Origin: Streptomyces humidus
GTDB lineage: Bacteria; Actinomycetota; Actinomycetes; Streptomycetales; Streptomycetaceae
Assembly (NCBI RefSeq): GCF_014649655.1
Contig: NZ_BMTL01000019.1
Coordinates: 123,947-187,946, forward strand
Length of the DNA: 64,000 nucleotides
Direction: 5' to 3'
Part shown: positions 56,812 to 64,000 of the stretch, one piece after another
How positions within the stretch are numbered: the first letter of the stretch is position 1
Layout of the letters: each line of letters opens with the position of its first letter
Program-made: the position numbers and the translations under genes
Notes under the pieces: generated by a model
The model's database searches: none
What the model was told of the DNA's origin: nothing
Seen by the model: only the letters and a program-made list of their open reading frames with translations

Positions 56812-58452
56812 TCAGCCCATGTGCGGGTACGTGTAGTCGGTCGGCGGGACCAGGGTCTCCTTGATGGCGCGGGTCAGGGTCCAACGCATCAGGTTCTGCG
56901 GGGCGCCGGCCTTGTCGTCGGTGCCGGAGGCGCGGCCCCCGCCGAACGGCTGCTGGCCGACGACCGCGCCCGTGGACTTGTCGTTGATGTAGAAGTTGCC
57001 GGCCGCGTAGCGGAGCTTCTCCATCGTGTACGCGGCGGCCGCGCGGTCGCCCGAGATGACCGAGCCCGTCAGCGCGTAGTCCGACACCGACTCCATCTGC
57101 GTCAGCATCGCGTCGTACGCGTCGGCCGAACTGTCGTCGTACACGTGTACCGCGAGGAACGGGCCGAAGTACTCGGTCATGAAGACCTCGTTCTCCGGGT
57201 CGGTGCACTCCACGACGGTCGGGCGGACGAACCAGCCCACCGAGTCGTCGTAGGTGCCGCCGGCGACGACCGTGCAGGACGGGTCCGCCTTCGCGCGGTC
57301 GATCGCCGCCTTGTTCTTGGCGAAGGAACGCTCGTCGATGACCGCGCCGAGGAAGTTCGACAGGTCGGTGACGTCGCCCATGGTCAGCTGGTCGACCTCG
57401 GCCGCGAACTCCTCCTTGAAGCCGGAGTTCCAGATCGACGCGGGGATGTAGGCCCGGGAGGTCGCGCTGCACTTCTGGCCCTGGTACTCGAAGGCGCCGC
57501 GGGTGAGGGCCGTCTTCAGCACCGCGCGGTCGGCGCTCGGGTGGGCGACGACGAAGTCCTTGCCGCCGGTCTCGCCCACCAGGCGCGGGTAGGACCGGTA
57601 CTTCTCGATGTTCGCGCCGACCGTCTTCCACAGGTACTGGAAGGTCTTGGTGGAGCCGGTGAAGTGAATGCCGGCGAGGTCGCGGTGGTTCAGGGCGACC
57701 TCGGAGACCTCCAGGCCGTCGCCGGTGACCAGGTTGATGACGCCCTTGGGCAGACCGGCCTCCTCCAGCAGCCGCATCAGCAGCACGGCGGCGTGCGTCT
57801 GCGTCGGGGACGGCTTCCACACGACCACGTTGCCCATCAGCGCGGGCGCGGTCGGCAGGTTGCCCGCGATCGCCGTGAAGTTGAACGGCGTGATCGCGTA
57901 GACGAAGCCCTCCAGCGGGCGGTGGTCGAGCCGGTTCCAGACGCCCGGGGAGTTGGCCGGCGGCTGCTCGGCGAGGATCTGGCGGGCGTAGGCGACGTTG
58001 AAGCGCCAGAAGTCGACCAGCTCGCAGGGACAGTCGATCTCGGCCTGCTGGGCGGTCTTCGACTGGCCGAGCATCGTCGAGGCGGCGAGCGTCTCGCGCC
58101 AGGGGCCGGCGAGCAGTTCGGCGGCGCGCAGGATGATCGCGGCGCGGTCGTCGAAGGACATCGCGCGCCAGGCGGGCGCGGCGGCGAGGGCCGCGTCGAC
58201 GGCGTCCTGCGCGTCCTGCCGGGTGGCGTTGGCATACGTGCCGAGGCGGGCCTTGTGGTGGTGCGGCTGCACCACGTCGAACCGCTCACCGCCGCCCATC
58301 CGCCGCTCGCCGCCGATGGTGCAGGGCAGGTCGACCGGGTTGTCGGCCAGCTCCTTGAGCCTGGCCTCCAGCCGGGCGCGCTCCGGCGAGCCGGGGGCGT
58401 AGCCGTGCACCGGCTCGTTGACGGGGGTGGGGACCTGGGTCACAGCGTCCAT
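56812..58452 (-). CDS. pruA: L-glutamate gamma-semialdehyde (1-pyrroline-5-carboxylate) dehydrogenase
   Basis: NAD-dependent second step of proline oxidation to glutamate. 546 residues of the aldehyde-dehydrogenase fold: GFVYAITPFNFTAIAGNLPTAPALMGNVVVWKPS, FTGSTKTFQYLWKTVG, ETGGKDFVV (general base Glu), GAFEYQGQKCSATSRAYIP (catalytic Cys), MTEYFGPFLAVHVY, NFYINDKSTGAVVGQQPFGGGRASG. Typical group-1 P5CDH length. It lies 46 bases downstream of putA. Confidence 0.95.
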   Translation of the reverse strand: MDAVTQVPTPVNEPVHGYAPGSPERARLEARLKELADNPVDLPCTIGGERRMGGGERFDVVQPHHHKARLGTYANATRQDAQDAVDAALAAAPAWRAMSFDDRAAIILRAAELLAGPWRETLAASTMLGQSKTAQQAEIDCPCELVDFWRFNVAYARQILAEQPPANSPGVWNRLDHRPLEGFVYAITPFNFTAIAGNLPTAPALMGNVVVWKPSPTQTHAAVLLMRLLEEAGLPKGVINLVTGDGLEVSEVALNHRDLAGIHFTGSTKTFQYLWKTVGANIEKYRSYPRLVGETGGKDFVVAHPSADRAVLKTALTRGAFEYQGQKCSATSRAYIPASIWNSGFKEEFAAEVDQLTMGDVTDLSNFLGAVIDERSFAKNKAAIDRAKADPSCTVVAGGTYDDSVGWFVRPTVVECTDPENEVFMTEYFGPFLAVHVYDDSSADAYDAMLTQMESVSDYALTGSVISGDRAAAAYTMEKLRYAAGNFYINDKSTGAVVGQQPFGGGRASGTDDKAGAPQNLMRWTLTRAIKETLVPPTDYTYPHMG

Positions 58453-58498
58453 GAGTTCCGTAACTCCTTACTGAGCGGTGTTGCGAGCGGGGGTGGGC

Positions 58499-59479
58499 TC
58501 AGCCCTTGCTGACCATCGAACGCAGGAAGAACCGCAGGTTGGCGGGCTTCTCCGCGAGACGGCGCATGAAGTAGCCGTACCAGTCGGTGCCGAAGGCGGT
58601 GTAGACGCGCATACGGTGGCCCTCGGCGGCGAGCCGCAGGTGTTCGTCGCTCCTGATTCCGTAGAGCATCTGGAACTCGTACTCGTCGGGCTTGCGGCCG
58701 GCCCTGCGGGCGAGTTCCTGCGCGATGGAGATCAGGCGCGGGTCGTGGGACCCGACCATCGGGTAGCCCTCGCCCTCCATCAGGGTGCGCAGGATCCGGA
58801 CGTAGGCCTTGTCGATCTCGTGCTTCTGCTGGTAGGCGACCTCGGCGGGCTCCTTGTACGCGCCCTTCACGAGCCGCACCCGGCTGCCGCTCGCGGCGAG
58901 CCGGCGGGCGTCGGCCTCGGTGCGGAAGAGGTAGGCCTGGATGACGCAGCCGGTCTGCGGGAAGTCCTTCCGCAGTCCCTCGTGGATGGCGAACATCGAG
59001 TCGAGGGTCGTGTGGTCCTCGGCGTCGAGCGTGACGGTGGTGCCGATGGCGGCGGCGGCCTCGACGACCGGGCGGACGTTGGCGAGCGCCAGCTCGTGCC
59101 CGCCCTGGAATGCGGGGGCGGGCCCGCGGGGCCCTTCGTTCAGGGTGGTGGCGGGCGACGGGAGGGCCTGGCCGAACATCGACAGCTTGACGGACAACTC
59201 GACCCGCGCGCCGAGCTCCAGCTCCGCCAGGCGGTCGACCAGGGCCAGGTAGGCGTCACGGGCGGCGCGGGCCTGGTCGGGGGTGGTGATGTCCTCGCCG
59301 ACGACGTCCATCGTCAGCTCCAGCCCCTGGGCGGTGCGCTCCTCGATGATCGGCACGACGTCGTCGAGGGTCTCGCCGGGGATGAAGCGGTCCACGACCT
59401 GTTTCGTCACCGGGGCCGCCGAGATCAGGCGTCGCATCCGGTCGCTGCGCGACGCGGCGAGAATCACGGGACCCAGCAC
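58499..59479 (-). CDS. putA: Proline dehydrogenase (monofunctional)
   Basis: FAD-dependent oxidation of proline to 1-pyrroline-5-carboxylate. 326 residues with the PutA (beta-alpha)8 barrel: ELSVKLSMFGQAL, VTLDAEDHTTLDSMFAIHEGLRKDFPQTGCVIQAYLFRTEADARRL, SRVRLVKGAYKEPAEVAYQQK, SHDPRLISIAQELA, FQMLYGIRSDEHLRLAAEGHRMRVYTAFGTDWYGYFMRRLAEKP. The GTG at 59479 is preceded by GGAGG 6 bases upstream. Forms a two-gene unit with pruA; divergent from the PucR-type regulator. Confidence 0.95.
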   Translation of the reverse strand: MLGPVILAASRSDRMRRLISAAPVTKQVVDRFIPGETLDDVVPIIEERTAQGLELTMDVVGEDITTPDQARAARDAYLALVDRLAELELGARVELSVKLSMFGQALPSPATTLNEGPRGPAPAFQGGHELALANVRPVVEAAAAIGTTVTLDAEDHTTLDSMFAIHEGLRKDFPQTGCVIQAYLFRTEADARRLAASGSRVRLVKGAYKEPAEVAYQQKHEIDKAYVRILRTLMEGEGYPMVGSHDPRLISIAQELARRAGRKPDEYEFQMLYGIRSDEHLRLAAEGHRMRVYTAFGTDWYGYFMRRLAEKPANLRFFLRSMVSKG

Positions 59480-59517
59480 GGGGCACCTCCACAGACCAGC
59501 AGACAGAACCACCGTGA

Positions 59518-59546
59518 AACCTAAGGATCCCTCCGATCGTGGGCCA
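59518..59546 (-). promoter_or_regulatory. Candidate putA promoter
   Basis: Minus strand TGGCCC (59546-59541), 17 bases, TAGGTT (59523-59518), an exact TAGRRT match. The adjacent GACAGCTGTC palindrome (59549-59558) could be the regulator site. Confidence 0.4.
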
Positions 59547-59607
59547 TCGACAGCTGTCACGCATCCGTGCCGCAGATCTCAGACAGATGTATGAAGGGGG
59601 TGCGGGA

Positions 59608-60810
59608 ATGGGGGAGAATGCCCACGTGACGGCCGATGCTGCATCTTCCTCCCACGCGGGTGACTACCAGGAGCTCGTCGACGAGATCTCCGAGCTGCTC
59701 GGCGCCCCCGCGACCCTGGAGAACCGCGACTTCGAGCTGATCGCGTTCGGGGCGTACGACGCCGAGGGCGAGCTGGACGCGTCCGCGCTCGACCCGGTGC
59801 GCACCCGCTCGATCCTGACCCGGCGCTCCACGACGGCCGTGCGCACCTGGTTCGAGGGCTTCGGCATCACCCGCGCCACCGGCCCGGTCCGCATCCCGCC
59901 GACACCGGAGGCGGGGGTCCACCGCGGCCGCGTCTGCCTGCCCGTCCGGCACCGGGGGGTCGCCCTCGGCTACGTCTGGCTGCTGGACGACGACCCCGGC
60001 CCCACGGACGCCCAGCTGGCGGCCGCGATGGAGGTGACCGTACGGATCGGCGCCCTTCTCGCCGACGAGGCCCAGCACGGCGCGGACCTCACCCGGGAGC
60101 TGCGGGCGGTGCTCACCGCCGGGCGGGGCTGGCCCCGGGACATGGCGGTGGCGGAGCTGCGCACCGCGCTCGGCGCCCGCGCGGACGGCCCGCACACGGT
60201 GGTGTGCGTGGCCCCCTGGCCGTCCGCCGACCCCGACGAGGCCCCCTCGCTGCGCACCCTGCCGGGGGCGACGGCGCTGTGCACGGTGCCGTGGGCGACG
60301 GCCGGCCACTGTCTGGCGGTGCTGGTGCGGCTGCGGTCGGCGGACACCCTCACCCCGGCGACGTCCGCGGCGGCCCGCCTGCTGGAGCGGGCGGCGGAGG
60401 CGGCGGCAGGGGTGGCCGCCGGGCGGGTCGGGCTGGCCGGGCTCGGGGCGGCCTGGGAGGAGGCGTCGGCGTCGGCGCGGGCCGCGCTGGCGGAGCCGCG
60501 CCTCGGACCGGTCGCGCGGTGGGAGTCAGTCGGCCCCTACCGTCTGCTGACCTCGCTGCCGCCCGAAGCCGCCCGGGACCCCTCCGTGCTGCCCCTGTCT
60601 GCGCCCGCCCACCGGGAACTGGCCCGCACCGCCGAGGTGTATCTCGACTGCGCGGGCCAGGCCGGCCGCGCGGCCGCGGAGTTGGGCATCCACCGGCAGA
60701 CCCTGTACTACCGGCTGTCACGGGTGGAGCAGCTGACGGGCCTCGACCTGGACGACGGCGAGGACCGGCTGCTGCTGCACATGACGCTGAAGGCGGCCCG
60801 GCTGCCCTGA
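59608..60810 (+). CDS. PucR/CdaR-type transcriptional regulator of proline catabolism
   Basis: 400-residue regulator with the C-terminal PucR HTH (AGQAGRAAAELGIHRQTLYYRLSRVEQLTGLDLDDGEDRLLLHMTLKAARL) and an N-terminal sensor/GGDEF-like central region (GRVCLPVRHRGVALGYVWLLDDDPGPTDAQLAAAMEVTVRIGALLADEA). PucR-family activators lie next to putA in many actinomycetes. The ATG at 59608 has AGGGGG 7 bases upstream; the longer frame to 59539 would start inside the putA promoter. Confidence 0.88.
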   Translation: MGENAHVTADAASSSHAGDYQELVDEISELLGAPATLENRDFELIAFGAYDAEGELDASALDPVRTRSILTRRSTTAVRTWFEGFGITRATGPVRIPPTPEAGVHRGRVCLPVRHRGVALGYVWLLDDDPGPTDAQLAAAMEVTVRIGALLADEAQHGADLTRELRAVLTAGRGWPRDMAVAELRTALGARADGPHTVVCVAPWPSADPDEAPSLRTLPGATALCTVPWATAGHCLAVLVRLRSADTLTPATSAAARLLERAAEAAAGVAAGRVGLAGLGAAWEEASASARAALAEPRLGPVARWESVGPYRLLTSLPPEAARDPSVLPLSAPAHRELARTAEVYLDCAGQAGRAAAELGIHRQTLYYRLSRVEQLTGLDLDDGEDRLLLHMTLKAARLP

Positions 60811-60828
60811 TCCGGCCCCCTGGACGGA

Positions 60829-61428
60829 TCAGTCGCGCGCCGCGCCCGCGATCACCCTCCGCAGCCCCTCGGTGAGCTGCGCCGCGTCGGTCGCCGAGGG
60901 CGGGTCGAAGAGCCACTGGACCATGAGCCCGTTCAGGAGGGTCTGGTAGAAGCGGCCCTCCGAGTCGACGGTCTCCTTGTCGAGCTCGTCCTCGGGAACG
61001 CCGGTGAACAGGGGCACGATCCCCGCGCGGCCCTGCTCCTGCGCCACGGCCAGCAGGGAGCGCACCTCCTGCAACCGGTCCGCGTAGAGGATGACTTCGA
61101 GGGTCAGCATCCACACCGCCCGGGCCTCGGGCAGCGAACGGATGACGTTGGCCCAGACCTCCTGGAAGCGGTCGAGCGAGCGTGGGGCCGACGGGCTTTC
61201 GCCGCCCGCTCCCCAGCCGGGGTCGAAGGTGTCGCCGATGCCCTCGATCAGCGAGACGTAGGCCTGCACCAGCAGGGCGTCCTTCGACCCGTAGTGGTAG
61301 CCGATCGACGCGAGGTTGGTCCCCGACTCCTTGACGATGTCGCGCGCCGTCGTGCGCACGAACCCCTTCTCCAGCAGACAGCGCCTGGCGCCTTCGAGCA
61401 GATCCTCACGGTGTCCCATGCCCGCCAC
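60829..61428 (-). CDS. TetR-family regulator of the adjacent exporter
   Basis: 199 residues: HTH REDLLEGARRCLLEKGFVRTTARDIVKESGTNLASIGYHYGSKDALLVQAY and a TetR C-domain of the TetR_C group. Divergent from the MFS exporter with an 88-base shared gap, the usual drug-responsive repressor arrangement. GTG at 61428 chosen; ATG at 61419 is possible. Confidence 0.9.
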   Translation of the reverse strand: MAGMGHREDLLEGARRCLLEKGFVRTTARDIVKESGTNLASIGYHYGSKDALLVQAYVSLIEGIGDTFDPGWGAGGESPSAPRSLDRFQEVWANVIRSLPEARAVWMLTLEVILYADRLQEVRSLLAVAQEQGRAGIVPLFTGVPEDELDKETVDSEGRFYQTLLNGLMVQWLFDPPSATDAAQLTEGLRRVIAGAARD

Positions 61429-61477
61429 CCTACTCCCGATCCATACAGACGTCCCATACGCATGACTTACACATTCG

Positions 61478-61497
61478 TTCTAGACAACCGTTTAATA
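61478..61497. promoter_or_regulatory. Candidate TetR operator
   Basis: TTCTAGAC-AACC-GTTTAATA, a 5-of-8 inverted repeat with TAGAC/GTTTA cores in the TetR-MFS divergent gap. It overlaps a TAATAC word that could be the exporter -10. Confidence 0.4.
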
Positions 61498-61516
61498 CGC
61501 TCGTACAGTCATCGGC

Positions 61517-63037
61517 ATGACGAACCCGACGAGCACCGCCACACCCCCGGCCGCCCGCGCCGGCCGCCGCGAATGGACCGCCCTCGGCGTGCTGATGCTC
61601 CCGCTGCTGCTGGTCTCCATGGACGTCTCCGTCCTCTACTTCGCCATCCCCGCGATCAACGCGGACCTCGAGCCCAGCAGCACGCAACAGCTGTGGATCT
61701 TCGACGTGTACGCGTTCGTCCTGGCGGGCCTGCTGATGACGATGGGTGCGATCGGCGACCGCGTCGGCCGCCGCAGGCTGCTGCTGATCGGCGCGGCCGC
61801 CTTCGGCGCCGCCTCGCTGACCGCGGCCTACGCCGACAGCGCCGGGACCCTGATCGCCGCCCGCGCGGTCCTCGGCATCGGCGGCGCGACGCTGATGCCC
61901 TCGACGATGGCCCTGATCCGCACGATGTTCACCGACCCCGGCCAGCGCGCGAAGGCGATCGGCCTGTGGTCCGGCGTCATGACGGGCGGCATCGCACTCG
62001 GCTCGGTGATGAGCGGTGTCCTGGTCGAGTACTTCTGGTGGGGCTCGGTCTTCCTGGTGAACCTGCCCGCGATGGCCCTGCTGCTGGTCCTCGGCCCGAT
62101 CCTGCTGCCCGAGTCGCGCGACCCCGCCCCGGGCCGCTTCGACCGGCTGAGCGTCCCGCTGTCCCTGGCCGCCGTGCTCCCCGTGGTCTACGGCCTGAAG
62201 GAGATCGCCTCCGAGGGATGGCACACCCCGTACGTCGTCTCCATCACCGTGGGCCTGCTCTTCGCCGCCCTGTTCGTCCACCGCCAGCGCACGGCCGACG
62301 ACCCGATGATCTCCCCCGCCCTGTTCCGCCGGCCCGGCTTCGCCCCCGCGGTCGTGCTGAACCTCGTCTCCTCGTTCGGGATGCTGGGCTCGGCGTTCTT
62401 CACCACGCAGTACCTGCAGTCGGTCCTCGGCAAGAGCGCGCTGGAGGCGGCGCTGTGGGCACTGCTGCCCTCGGTCCCGATCGGCATGGCGGCCCCGCTG
62501 GCCACCTCCCTGGTCCAGAAGGGCGTCGACCGGGCCCACGTCGTGACGGCGGGCTTCGCGATCGGCGCGGCCGGCTACGGCCTGCTCGCCCTCGCCGGCA
62601 CCGACTCCATGTGGCTCGTCCTGACCGCCTGCGGGATCCTCGCCTCCGGGATCGTCATGGTCATCTCCCAGATGACGGACCTGGCGATGGGCACGGCCCC
62701 GGCCGAGCGCGCCGGTTCCGCGTCGTCCCTGCTGGAGACGGGCGCCGAGTTCGGCGGCGCGCTGGGCATGGCGGTCCTGGGCTCCATCGGCACCGCGATC
62801 TACCGCCACGACATGCCGTCCTCGGCCCCGGCGGAGGCCCGCGAGACCCTCGGCGGGGCCCTCGCGACCGCCGCTCACCTGCCCGGGCGCACGGGAGACG
62901 CCCTGGCCGCCGTGGCCCGCGAGGCCTTCACCCACGGGATGCAGGGGGCGGCGATCACGGGAGCGGTGGTCCTCGCGGGGTCCGCGGTGGCGGCGACGGC
63001 GACACTGCGACGGAGCCGCGTCGGCGACGCCGGGTGA
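61517..63037 (+). CDS. MFS drug-efflux transporter (DHA2, 14-TMS type)
   Basis: 506-residue proton antiporter of the EmrB/QacA/SmvA group. About 14 hydrophobic spans; MFS motif A between TM2 and TM3 (GDRVGRRRLLLIG), motif C region GVMTGGIALGSVMSGVLVEYFWWGSVFLVNLP, and TM1 Asp in LLLVSMDVSVLYFAIPAI, the DHA2 motif D1. Substrates are unknown; regulation by the divergent TetR is likely. Confidence 0.93.
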   Translation: MTNPTSTATPPAARAGRREWTALGVLMLPLLLVSMDVSVLYFAIPAINADLEPSSTQQLWIFDVYAFVLAGLLMTMGAIGDRVGRRRLLLIGAAAFGAASLTAAYADSAGTLIAARAVLGIGGATLMPSTMALIRTMFTDPGQRAKAIGLWSGVMTGGIALGSVMSGVLVEYFWWGSVFLVNLPAMALLLVLGPILLPESRDPAPGRFDRLSVPLSLAAVLPVVYGLKEIASEGWHTPYVVSITVGLLFAALFVHRQRTADDPMISPALFRRPGFAPAVVLNLVSSFGMLGSAFFTTQYLQSVLGKSALEAALWALLPSVPIGMAAPLATSLVQKGVDRAHVVTAGFAIGAAGYGLLALAGTDSMWLVLTACGILASGIVMVISQMTDLAMGTAPAERAGSASSLLETGAEFGGALGMAVLGSIGTAIYRHDMPSSAPAEARETLGGALATAAHLPGRTGDALAAVAREAFTHGMQGAAITGAVVLAGSAVAATATLRRSRVGDAG

Positions 63038-63052
63038 CGTGACGGACGAAAA

Positions 63053-63087
63053 CGCCGGACGGGCTGAGAACCTCAGCCCGTCCGGCG
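63053..63087. terminator. Bidirectional terminator between the exporter and serA
   Basis: Perfect 16-bp stem CGCCGGACGGGCTGAG (63053-63068) / CTCAGCCCGTCCGGCG (63072-63087) with AAC loop, between convergent genes. Confidence 0.9.
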
Positions 63088-63114
63088 TGCGTCTTCGAGC
63101 CGCCTCGGGTTGCT

Positions 63115-63206
63115 TCAGCCCGTCCGGGGGTGCCCCTTCGGGGGAGTTTGAGGACGAGGCCCCTTCAGGGCCGAAGCGGGGGCCCGGGGGCGGCAGCCCC
63201 CGGACC
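63115..63206. repeat. Streptomyces-type intergenic palindromic repeat
   Basis: Block with GGGGGAGTTTGAGGACGAGG followed by paired G/C arms (GGCCCCTTCAGGGCC and GGGGGCGGCAGCCCCC). The GAGTTTGAGGACGAG core recalls a repeat I associate with many Streptomyces 3' gene ends. Its link to the preceding terminator suggests an extended composite terminator; the family assignment is from memory. Confidence 0.6.
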
Positions 63207-63218
63207 GTGCGGCGAACC

Positions 63219-64000
63219 TCAGACGAGGTTCACGGCACGAGCAGACGTCGCGCCGATCTCCTCCGCGACCTCCGCCAGCACCGCGGGCGGCACCGTGTCG
63301 TCGACGGTCAGGACGGCCAGCGCCTCGCCGCCGGCGACCGCGCGGGCGACCTGCATGCCGGCGATGTTGATCCCGGCCTCGCCGAAGACCCGGCCGACGG
63401 TGCCGACGACGCCCGGACGGTCCTCGTACTTGAGGACGACCATGTGGTCGGCGAGCGCGAGGTCGACGTCGTACTCGCCGACCGCGACGATCTTCTGCAG
63501 GTGCTTCGGACCGGCCAGCGTGCCGGAGACCGACACCTCCTCGCCGTCCGAGAGGGTGCCGCGCACGGTCACGACGTTACGGTGGTCGGCCGACTCCGAG
63601 CTGGTCGTCAGCCGCACCTCGACACCGCGCTCCTGCGCGAACAGCGGAGCGTTGACGTACGACACCGTCTCGTCGACGACGTCCTCGAAGACGCCCTTGA
63701 GGGCGCTGAGCTCCAGCACCTTCACGTCGTGCTGGGTGATCTCGCCGTAGACCTCGACGTCGAGGCGGACCGCGACCTCGCCGGCCAGCGCGGTGAAGAT
63801 GCGGCCGAGGCGCTCGGCGAGCGGCAGACCGGGCTTGACGTCCTCGGCGATGACACCGCCCTGGACGTTCACCGCGTCCGGGACGAGCTCACCGGCGAGG
63901 GCGAGGCGCACCGAGCGGGCGACGGCGATGCCGGCCTTCTCCTGCGCCTCGTCGGTGGACGCGCCGAGGTGCGGGGTGGCCACGACCTGGTCGAACTCGA
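63219..64000 (-). CDS. serA: D-3-phosphoglycerate dehydrogenase, C-terminal part (cut by the window edge)
   Basis: First step of serine synthesis. The visible 260 residues are the C-terminal part: VVATPHLGASTDEAQEKAGIAVARSV (catalytic His end of the substrate domain), the intervening ASB domain of the type I enzyme (about 150 residues), and a C-terminal ACT domain (HMVVLKYEDRPGVVGTVGRVFGEAGINIAGMQVAR) that mediates serine feedback. The start lies beyond 64000. Confidence 0.95.
   Translation of the reverse strand, partial: EFDQVVATPHLGASTDEAQEKAGIAVARSVRLALAGELVPDAVNVQGGVIAEDVKPGLPLAERLGRIFTALAGEVAVRLDVEVYGEITQHDVKVLELSALKGVFEDVVDETVSYVNAPLFAQERGVEVRLTTSSESADHRNVVTVRGTLSDGEEVSVSGTLAGPKHLQKIVAVGEYDVDLALADHMVVLKYEDRPGVVGTVGRVFGEAGINIAGMQVARAVAGGEALAVLTVDDTVPPAVLAEVAEEIGATSARAVNLV

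Overview
The window is chromosomal DNA from a Streptomyces-type actinomycete. The evidence is very high G+C with almost exclusive G/C at third codon positions, frequent GTG starts, and lineage markers: two conservons, NdgR, a lysine-tailed HU protein, a SepIVA-like DivIVA paralogue and an acyl-CoA carboxylase epsilon subunit. From memory, the gene order resembles the central SCO55xx region of Streptomyces coelicolor read backwards (mutM/rnc side to serA side); this was not checked by alignment. Most of the window is conserved core genome. I see no insertion sequence, prophage, CRISPR array or biosynthetic gene cluster.

Layout. 1-7.4 kb (minus strand): mutM (cut by the left edge), rnc, rpmF and a DUF177 gene, then sepIVA-like, coaD, rsmD and recG. 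7.6-12.5 kb (plus): a divergent HSP90-family ATPase overlapping a 1009-residue helical-repeat protein. 12.5-20.7 kb: a DAK-domain protein (FakA/YloV family), rpmB, thiD-thiL, a stand-alone Lrp/AsnC ligand-binding domain, a DUF3515 lipoprotein, ddlA, gpsA and plsC. 20.8-26 kb: a CofC/FbiD-type guanylyltransferase for coenzyme F420, a tiny protein resembling a cold-shock domain, HU (hupS), leuD-leuC and the divergent regulator ndgR. 26.5-30.6 kb: five tRNA genes (3 Glu-CTC, 2 Gln-CTG), a HAD hydrolase, a solitary RelE/ParE-fold protein, gltX and an FAH-family hydrolase. 30.7-42.2 kb: a 57-residue unknown gene with its own terminator, then two tandem conservons (cvnA-B-C-D twice). 42.4-47.4 kb: accE-accB, a YceI protein, an amidase-like protein and a membrane protein with a glycine-rich tail. 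47.5-56.4 kb: cimA with an apparent isoleucine attenuator, an operon of urease-like genes plus agmatine deiminase plus TetR, ilvE, leuB and a 43-residue gene. 56.8-64 kb: putA-pruA with a divergent PucR-type regulator, a TetR/MFS exporter pair, and serA (cut by the right edge).

Genes that work together. leuCD/ndgR, cimA, ilvE and leuB form a dispersed branched-chain amino-acid block. The GluRS gene lies beside tRNA-Glu and tRNA-Gln genes, which fits the indirect transamidation route to Gln-tRNA. putA-pruA oxidise proline to glutamate.

Most notable points. (1) The cimA leader encodes a 16-residue peptide with two tandem ATT (Ile) codons, followed by a hairpin and an intrinsic terminator. (2) An orphan, divergent urease-like pair lies in one apparent operon with agmatine deiminase and a TetR gene, with palindromic operators on its promoter. 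I infer that it might act on a ureido product of agmatine. (3) The overlapping HSP90/repeat-protein pair may be a chaperone module. (4) The two conservons have near-identical output modules but different sensor regions. (5) The two tRNA-Gln copies differ by compensatory base pairs.
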